Source: JBDTNL01 sp039933785 (GTDB lineage Bacteria; Acidobacteriota; Thermoanaerobaculia; Multivoradales; JAGPDF01). From it: DNA of 9,513 bases. The stretch lies in the NCBI GenBank assembly GCA_039933785.1, contig JBDTNL010000109.1, positions 1 to 9,513 of the forward strand. The letters run 5' to 3'. The notes beneath the pieces were generated by a model. It did not search any database, was not told where the DNA came from, and saw nothing but the letters and a program-made list of their open reading frames with translations. Every line of letters starts with the position of its first letter. Position 1 is the first letter of the stretch. Positions 4,541 through 9,513 of the stretch are shown one piece after another. The position numbers were made by a program, and so were the translations under genes.

Positions 4541-7177
4541 GTGCGAGCCCTCTTCGACCAGGTGGCTCACTTGCCCGCGGATTCGCGAGCTCCTGCCCTA
4601 GATCGGATCTGCGGTGGCGACAACACCCTGCGTTCGGAGCTCGACTCCCTGTTGCGCGCCGCCGACGCCGCCGGGGGCTTCCTCGAAACCCCAGCCGTCG
4701 AGCAGGCCGGGACCTTGCCCCAGAATCCGATCCCCCAGCGCCTCGGCGCCTACGAGGTCGAGCGCGAGATCGGCGAAGGCGGCATGGGCACCGTGCTCCT
4801 CGCGCATCGGGCCGACGGGGGCTTTCGCCAGCAGGTCGCCATCAAGCTCATCCGTAGCGGCATGGATCACGAGCTTCTGCGCCGTCGATTCATCAACGAG
4901 CGCCAAATCCTTGCCGAGCTCGAGCATCCCTTCATCGCGCGCCTGTACGACGGCGGCGCGACCGAGGACGGACGACCGTACTTCGTCATGGAGTACGTCC
5001 AAGGCGAAACCCTGCTCGCCTTCTGCGATGCGCGCAAACTCTCGGTCGCCGAGCGCCTGCAACTGTTTCAGCGGGTTTGCGAGGCGGTCCAATACGCCCA
5101 CCAACGCTTGGTGGTCCACCGCGACCTCAAGCCCTCGAACGTCCTGGTCACCGCCGACGGCATGCCGAAGCTGCTCGATTTCGGCCTCGCCAAGTTGCTG
5201 CTCAAGGATGAAGGCGCGGGGGCCGATGCCACGATCCTCGGCGCCACGGCACTGACCCCCGAGTACGCCAGCCCCGAGCAGGTGCGCGGCCAGACCATCA
5301 CCGCGGCGAGCGACGTCTACTCGCTCGGCGTCATGCTCTACGAGCTGCTCACCGGCAGGCGACCCTACGAGATCCGCTCGCACCTCCAGAGCGACATCGA
5401 GCGCGCCGTGTGTACCACCGTGCCGCCGCGACCGAGCACGGTCGTCGGCCGAGCCGAAGTCGCTGCCGCGAGTGTTGGCAGCGGTTCGCCAGACGTGCTC
5501 TCGGCACGGCGCGACGCCTCGCCCTCGAGACTGCGCCGTTACCTGGCCGGCGATCTCGACAACATCGTGCTCAAGGCTCTGCGCAAGGAGCCCGAGCGGC
5601 GCTATGCCTCGGTCGAGCAACTGGCCCAGGACATTCGCCGTCATCTCGCCGGCCGGCCGGTGGAAGCCCGCCCCGACACGGTGACCTATCGGACGCGGAA
5701 GTTCGTGCGCCGGCACGCCGTCGGTGTCAGCTTCGCGGCGATTCTGACGCTGTCGATCGCGACCCTGGTCGCCTTCTACACGTCTCGCCTGGCCCATGAG
5801 CGCGACCGGGCCCGCCTCGAGGCTGAGAAGGCCCGCCAGGTGTCGTCCTTCCTCACTAGTCTCTTCGAGCTTTCCGATCTCGATCGCACGCGGGGGGTGA
5901 AGCTCGGTGCCCGCGAGCTGGTCGATCGCGGCGTCGAGCGCGTCGAGAAGGAGCTCTCTGCCCAGCCCGAGGTCGAGGCCAGCATGCTCACGCTCATGGG
6001 CCGCGTGTATGCCCAACTCGATCTCCATCAGCAGGCTCGCCCGGTGTTCGAGAAGGCCCTCGCGATCCGCCGCCGTCTGCTCGGCGAGCACAACCCCGAG
6101 GTGGCGATCGGCGAACGCGACCTGGCCCTCCTCCTCCACTCGCTAGGCGACGAAGCCGAGGCGGAAAAACTGTTGAACAGCGCGCTCGCCACCCAGAGTT
6201 CGGCCGCGGGAGGTGGCGACTTGGAGGTCGCGCGCACCCTGAGCCTGCTCGGCAACGTGCGCAAGAACACTGGCAACTACCCGGCCGCAAATGCCGCCTT
6301 CGAACGCGCGCTCGGAATCGAAGAGCGCGCCGGGGCCGACGCGGAGCCCGATCTTGCGAAGACCCTCAACAACTTCGGGCTCGAGCTACTGGCCTCGGGA
6401 GAGTCCGCGAAGTCAGTTCCCTTGTTCAAACGCGCGCTCGAAATCCAGCAGCGCCGCCTGGGCCCGGAGAGTCCGTCGGCTTTTGCCGCGATGCTCAATC
6501 TCGGCGCGGCGCTGCGCGAGACCGGAGACGTCGATACCGCGATCACTTACGAGCAGCGCGCCCTCGTCCTCGCCGAAAAGAACTACGGACGCCAACATGG
6601 CGACTACGCTTCGGCCCTGACCGAGCTCGCCAGCTCGGCGCTGGCCAAAGGGGACATGGCCAAGGCGCGCGATCTCTACACCCAAGCGATCGCGCTGTTC
6701 GAGACGCTATACGGCCCCGACCATCAGTCGACCCTTTCGCAGCACCGCAGCCTGGCGATCGTGATGATCCAGACCCACGACGCCGCCGGCGCGCTCGCCG
6801 AATTCTCGCGCGTGTTGGCCGGACGGCAACGCGCCTACGGCCCGGATCATCCTCGTGTCGCGGAGAGCCTGCTCGACGTGGCGCGAGCGCGGGTCGAGCT
6901 CGGTGACGATCGAGAGGCCGAGTCCTCGATGCGCAGGGTGCTCGAAATCTATCGTCGCAAGCTCCCCGCGGACAGCCTGCAACTCGCCGAGGGACTCGAT
7001 ACCTTGGGTCAGTTCCTCTGCGGTCACCAGAAAGCGAGCGAGGGACAATCCATCCTCCGCGAGGCGATCCAGGTCGAACGCGCCTCGCTGCCGGAGAACG
7101 ATCCCAACCTCCAGGCCTCGGTCGCTGCCCTTGGCCACTGCGGCGCAGCGGCGGTCAAGGCCGGCGCCGCACATTGA
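4541..7177 (+). CDS. Membrane-anchored Ser/Thr protein kinase with C-terminal TPR repeats (PknB-type)
   Basis: There are 878 residues from the GTG at 4541. The N-terminal helical segment (about 1-50: RALFDQVAHLP, ELDSLLRAAD) is typical of this kinase class. The kinase domain (about 71-370) has the glycine loop GEGGMG (78-83), catalytic K102 (VAIKLI), E120, HRDLKPSN (193-200, catalytic D195), DFGLAK (213-218) and TPEYASPEQ (239-247), so it should be active. After RKFVRRH comes one transmembrane helix (about 393-414), then a coiled region, and from about 475 to 855 roughly nine degenerate TPR units of about 42 residues (for example ALEIQQRRLGPESPSAFAAMLNLGAALRETGD). The TPR half would lie outside the membrane, probably as a ligand- or protein-sensing domain. 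The neighbouring sigma factor is the probable substrate. The open frame continues upstream through TWDR to a CTG at 4484 with a GGGGG Shine-Dalgarno, so the true protein may be 19 residues longer. Confidence 0.93.
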   Translation: MRALFDQVAHLPADSRAPALDRICGGDNTLRSELDSLLRAADAAGGFLETPAVEQAGTLPQNPIPQRLGAYEVEREIGEGGMGTVLLAHRADGGFRQQVAIKLIRSGMDHELLRRRFINERQILAELEHPFIARLYDGGATEDGRPYFVMEYVQGETLLAFCDARKLSVAERLQLFQRVCEAVQYAHQRLVVHRDLKPSNVLVTADGMPKLLDFGLAKLLLKDEGAGADATILGATALTPEYASPEQVRGQTITAASDVYSLGVMLYELLTGRRPYEIRSHLQSDIERAVCTTVPPRPSTVVGRAEVAAASVGSGSPDVLSARRDASPSRLRRYLAGDLDNIVLKALRKEPERRYASVEQLAQDIRRHLAGRPVEARPDTVTYRTRKFVRRHAVGVSFAAILTLSIATLVAFYTSRLAHERDRARLEAEKARQVSSFLTSLFELSDLDRTRGVKLGARELVDRGVERVEKELSAQPEVEASMLTLMGRVYAQLDLHQQARPVFEKALAIRRRLLGEHNPEVAIGERDLALLLHSLGDEAEAEKLLNSALATQSSAAGGGDLEVARTLSLLGNVRKNTGNYPAANAAFERALGIEERAGADAEPDLAKTLNNFGLELLASGESAKSVPLFKRALEIQQRRLGPESPSAFAAMLNLGAALRETGDVDTAITYEQRALVLAEKNYGRQHGDYASALTELASSALAKGDMAKARDLYTQAIALFETLYGPDHQSTLSQHRSLAIVMIQTHDAAGALAEFSRVLAGRQRAYGPDHPRVAESLLDVARARVELGDDREAESSMRRVLEIYRRKLPADSLQLAEGLDTLGQFLCGHQKASEGQSILREAIQVERASLPENDPNLQASVAALGHCGAAAVKAGAAH

Positions 7178-7189
7178 TCGACGCCGGCC
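7159..7189 (+). terminator. Possible hairpin terminator at the end of the kinase gene
   Basis: GGCCGGCG (7159-7166) pairs perfectly with CGCCGGCC (7182-7189) across a 15-nt loop that includes the kinase stop codon (7175-7177). The 8-bp all-GC stem is stable, but there is no U-tract after it. In this GC-rich genome such a stem could arise by chance, so the assignment as terminator is weak. The convergent gene order (kinase plus, TspO minus, 127 bp apart) makes a terminator expected in this gap. Confidence 0.3.
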
Positions 7190-7304
7190 GACCCTCAGGG
7201 TTCAGATGCCAGAGCAATGCACGGCAACTCAAAGGGTGGTTGGATCGTCGTTCTCGCGACCAGCCCGAACCGACCGGGAGGAATTCGGGTGAGAGGAAGT
7301 GCCT

Positions 7305-7802
7305 CTAACCCAGAATTTGTGGATTGAGCTGCCAAACAGCGTAGTTGAGCGCCGCCGCGAAACTCACCCACAGCAGATAAGGGATGAGGAGCGCACCGGC
7401 CAAAGGGCGCGTGCGCCAAAACGAGACTAGAGTGCCAAGAATAAGAGCCCAGAGCACCACGATATCGGCGAATGCCCATGCGCCGCGATGCCAGGCAAAG
7501 AAGAGCCAGCTCCAGAGCGCGTTCAGTGCGAGTTGCACGACAAACAGCGAGAGCGCGGTTCGATTGGCGCGGAAACCACCGGAGCGCCAGACCAGCCATA
7601 CGGCGATAGCCATCAGAGCGTACAGAACGGTCCAGACGGGTCCGAACACAGAGGAAGGTGGCGCCCATGACGGCTGCACAAGCTGACTGTAAAAGGACTT
7701 GGCCTGTATTGACGCAACGGCCCCAACAGCAGACGCAGCGAAGCTCACGACGAACCAGCCGACAAAGCCAAGGACTTCTCTTTGTTTTTCCTGTGCCGTC
7801 AT
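7305..7802 (-). CDS. tspO: TspO/MBR family membrane protein (tryptophan-rich sensory protein)
   Basis: The 165-residue protein has the usual length for bacterial TspO and about five hydrophobic helices (roughly 9-29, 47-71, 81-103, 107-127, 133-158). Family hallmarks are present: QPSWAPPSSVFGPVWTVLYALM (44-64), the ALNALWSWLFF stretch (92-102) and PYLLWVSFAAALNYAVWQLN at the end of helix 5 (141-160). TspO binds tetrapyrroles such as protoporphyrin IX and is implicated in porphyrin turnover and oxidative or light stress. The ATG at 7802 is favoured over upstream in-frame starts: it has a strong Shine-Dalgarno (GGGGGAG, 6 nt away), gives the family length, and overlaps the stop codon of the upstream oxidoreductase gene (ATGA, 7799-7802). 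The two genes are therefore almost certainly cotranscribed and translationally coupled. Confidence 0.95.
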   Translation of the reverse strand: MTAQEKQREVLGFVGWFVVSFAASAVGAVASIQAKSFYSQLVQPSWAPPSSVFGPVWTVLYALMAIAVWLVWRSGGFRANRTALSLFVVQLALNALWSWLFFAWHRGAWAFADIVVLWALILGTLVSFWRTRPLAGALLIPYLLWVSFAAALNYAVWQLNPQILG

Positions 7803-9277
7803 ACCGATCTCCCCCACGCCCGCAGGGCCGCACTCGCGATTCCCCGCAGCATGCCGCCAAACACTAGCTGGTGCAGCGGGAACAGGGCGTACCAGTAGAG
7901 GCGACCAAACCATCCTAGCGGGTCGAACATCGCGGTCTGCCGGATCGTGGTCGAGGGGCCTCCCGGCACGACTTCGAATTCCAACCATGCCCGTCCGGGC
8001 AGTTTCATTTCCGCGGCGAGGCGTAGGCGGCGATTGGGTTCGAGCGCCTCGACACGCCAGAAATCAACGGTGTCACCCACACGGAGCACGGCGGGATGCG
8101 GTCGTCCTCGTCGCATGCCCACTCCCCCGACCAGCAGGTCGAGGAATCCCCGCAATTGCCACAGCCAATCCCATCGGTACCACCCGGTGTCTCCGCCGAT
8201 GGCCAGAATCGGCGCGAAGGCGGACGCGGCAGGCACCGCGACCTGCACGGTCCGCGAATCCACCAGGCGCGGACCGAAGCGCACCCCACCCCATGATCGC
8301 GGCTCGCCGGCTGAGGACAGGGCATCGGACCAACGGGTTTCCGCGAACTCCCGCTCTTCGTAGGCAAGGGCTCGATGGATCGCCTCCTCAATTCCCATCG
8401 GGCGAATGGCAAACGTCCTCGCAGCGGCGTCGTCGCGAACCACCGTCGGATGAATGATGCTTTCGATGAGTTTGCGCCCGATCCGTGCATACAACGGCGT
8501 GACCAACCCGAGCCACAGACTGGACAGATAGGGGGTGAGCGCGGGCACCGGAAGCATCCGGATCCGCAAGCCGCGCTGCCGCGCGTACTCCCGCATGATG
8601 TCCGCGTAGCAGACCCGGTCCGCCCCACCAATCTCGTACACAGCGTACTGGGAAACCGGCAGGCGAAGCGCGGCCAGTAGGTATTCCAGCAGGTCGTCGA
8701 TCGCGATGGGTTGCGCCATAATGCCGACCCATTTGGGTGTGATCATGATCGGCAGGCGCTCCACCAGCGTACGGATCATCTCGAACGACAAGCTGCCCGA
8801 CCCGATCACGATGGACGCGCGTAGCTCGAGCACCGGCACGCCAGACTCCCGCAGAACGTGTCCGACCTCTTGCCGGCTGCGCAGATGGGGCGAAAGCGTC
8901 TCGTCGTCGCTGCCCAGCGCTCCCACGTAGATGATGCGCTTCACTCCGCAGGCTTTCGCCGCCTGACCGAAGTTCTGGGCGGCCAGCCGGTCCGCTTCCA
9001 CGAAGGAGCCGCTCGAGCCCATCGAGTGCACCAAGTAGTAGGCCGCCTCCACTCCGCGCAGCGCGTCGTCGAGGCTCGGGCGGTCGAGCACGTCGCCCGC
9101 AACGACTTCCGTCGCTGCGCTGGGTGTCCGCCTGACGGCTTCCGGTCGTCTGGCCAGGCAGCGCACGCGGCACTCCTGCTGCTCCAACAAGCGCAGTAAG
9201 CGTCCGCCGATGTACCCGGTCGCCCCCGTCAGCAGGATCGTCGACGGCTCTGGAGATGTCGCGCCGTTCACTGTCAA
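7799..9277 (-). CDS. SDR-type NAD(P)-dependent oxidoreductase with C-terminal DUF2867 domain
   Basis: From a TTG at 9277 the protein has 492 residues. The N-terminal Rossmann domain has the nucleotide-binding motif TGATGYIGG (17-25), an acidic GDVLD (61-65), YYLVHSMG (80-87) and YVGALG (117-122), typical of atypical NmrA-like SDRs. No classical YxxxK catalytic pair is evident. The C-terminal 150 residues or so (GDTGWYRWDWLWQLRGFLD, LRVGDTVDFWRVE, FDPLGWFGRLYWY, PLHQLVFGGMLRGI) match the DUF2867/SRPBCC-like domain usually fused to it. Substrate is unknown. The TTG is chosen because AAGGAG lies 8 nt upstream and the Rossmann fold begins about 11 residues later. An in-frame ATG at 9403 would add 42 residues of unlikely composition, lacks a good ribosome-binding site and would fill almost all of the divergent promoter region. 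It is first in an operon with tspO. Confidence 0.92.
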   Translation of the reverse strand: MTVNGATSPEPSTILLTGATGYIGGRLLRLLEQQECRVRCLARRPEAVRRTPSAATEVVAGDVLDRPSLDDALRGVEAAYYLVHSMGSSGSFVEADRLAAQNFGQAAKACGVKRIIYVGALGSDDETLSPHLRSRQEVGHVLRESGVPVLELRASIVIGSGSLSFEMIRTLVERLPIMITPKWVGIMAQPIAIDDLLEYLLAALRLPVSQYAVYEIGGADRVCYADIMREYARQRGLRIRMLPVPALTPYLSSLWLGLVTPLYARIGRKLIESIIHPTVVRDDAAARTFAIRPMGIEEAIHRALAYEEREFAETRWSDALSSAGEPRSWGGVRFGPRLVDSRTVQVAVPAASAFAPILAIGGDTGWYRWDWLWQLRGFLDLLVGGVGMRRGRPHPAVLRVGDTVDFWRVEALEPNRRLRLAAEMKLPGRAWLEFEVVPGGPSTTIRQTAMFDPLGWFGRLYWYALFPLHQLVFGGMLRGIASAALRAWGRSV

Positions 9278-9415
9278 CTCGTTCGCTCCTTGGCTATTCG
9301 CTTCACTCGTTTTGGGCTCCCTAGCGTGCCGCGATGTCGCGCGCGGCGCAATCCAAGTAGTGTTGTACCACCTTCGAGGCACGACCACGCCAGACGAACC
9401 CATGGAGATCTCCCA
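9278..9415. promoter_or_regulatory. Divergent intergenic region between the SDR-tspO operon and the DUF2177 gene
   Basis: This 138-bp stretch must hold promoters for both directions if the TTG start at 9277 is right. It contains the AAGGAG ribosome-binding site of the oxidoreductase gene (9286-9291, minus strand) and the GGAG site of the DUF2177 gene (9404-9407, plus strand). I found no convincing -35/-10 pair and no clear operator. The imperfect palindrome around GTGTTGTACCAC is too weak to call. Confidence 0.5.
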
Positions 9416-9513
9416 ATGAACATCCCCACCATGTTCAGGGCATTCGCCGCTACCGGTATCACGATGTTCGCATTGGACATGGTCTGGCTCGGCGTCGTGG
9501 CGAAGGGCCTCTA
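9416..9513 (+). CDS. DUF2177 family membrane protein, N-terminal part; runs off the window
   Basis: Thirty-two full codons are visible before the window ends. The ATG at 9416 follows GGAG by 8 nt; a second in-frame ATG at 9431 is less well placed. The translation has a short polar start, then FRAFAATGITMFALDMVWLG and VVAKGL. The ALDxxWLGVVAKGLY pattern at the end of the first membrane helix is the signature of the DUF2177 family, small multi-pass membrane proteins of unknown function. It is divergent from the SDR-tspO operon. From memory, DUF2177 genes often occur near oxidoreductase, photolyase and TspO-like genes in light- or oxidative-stress-inducible clusters, so shared regulation is plausible. 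The call rests on a short fragment. Confidence 0.75.
   Translation, partial: MNIPTMFRAFAATGITMFALDMVWLGVVAKGL

Noticed and set aside
4598..6139. 513-residue open frame on the minus strand opposite the kinase/TPR gene
   Set aside because: The opposite strand encodes intact kinase motifs throughout; this frame shows no domain and no ribosome-binding site.
5965..7110. DNA repeats in the C-terminal half of the kinase gene
   Set aside because: The periodicity is at protein level (degenerate TPR units); the nucleotide sequences are too diverged to be a DNA repeat array.
7264..7289. CCCGAA...TTCGGG hairpin in the convergent gap as a terminator for tspO
   Set aside because: The stem is only 6 bp with a 14-nt loop and no T-run in either direction; chance is likely.
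8388..9173. 261-residue minus-strand frame inside the oxidoreductase gene
   Set aside because: It is a different frame of the same strand as the SDR gene, Arg/Gly-rich and without motifs.

Overview
The window is GC-rich and gene-dense, with no RNA genes, transposases or CRISPR arrays that I can see. The gene families suggest an environmental Acidobacteriota (Thermoanaerobaculia-like) or a high-GC gammaproteobacterium (Xanthomonadales-like). The sensor-kinase N-terminus, the Gly/His-rich secreted protein and the TIGR02999-type sigma factor beside a TPR kinase look acidobacterial to me from memory; I cannot settle the phylum from sequence alone.

Region 1 (1-3685) looks like an envelope-stress locus. 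A histidine kinase (978-2810, minus) overlaps its OmpR-family response regulator (274-981, minus) by ATGA. Past a 133-bp gap lies the 5' end of a gene for a small exported His-containing protein (1-140, minus), possibly Spy/CpxP-like. Divergent from the kinase is a secreted Gly/His-rich protein (2936-3685, plus). A near-identical 16-bp direct-repeat box, TTTACAT-NN-CTTACAG, sits in front of the exported-protein gene (243-258) and in the divergent kinase/secreted-protein promoter region (2867-2882). Read on the other strand it resembles the CpxR half-site pair. It is the best candidate operator for this two-component system and would tie the locus into one autoregulated unit.

Region 2 (3686-7304) is a sigma factor/kinase signalling pair. 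It opens with a striking perfect inverted repeat (two 32-bp arms, 22-bp loop) at 3707-3792. An ECF sigma factor of the TIGR02999/ECF43 type (3858-4487) follows, then a membrane-anchored Ser/Thr kinase with a TPR-rich C-terminal half (4541-7177). The sigma factor has PTAVVHEAY where ordinary ECF factors have an acidic DxED-like stretch. By analogy with EcfP/PknT and EcfK/PknS, the kinase probably activates the sigma factor by phosphorylating a threonine there (Thr62).

Region 3 (7305-9513) holds a minus-strand operon of an SDR/DUF2867 oxidoreductase (7799-9277, probable TTG start) and a TspO/MBR protein (7305-7802), joined by a second ATGA overlap. Divergent from it is the 5' end of a DUF2177 membrane-protein gene (9416 to the window end). 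This set resembles light- or oxidative-stress-inducible clusters in other bacteria, but no photolyase, LitR or ChrR gene is visible here.
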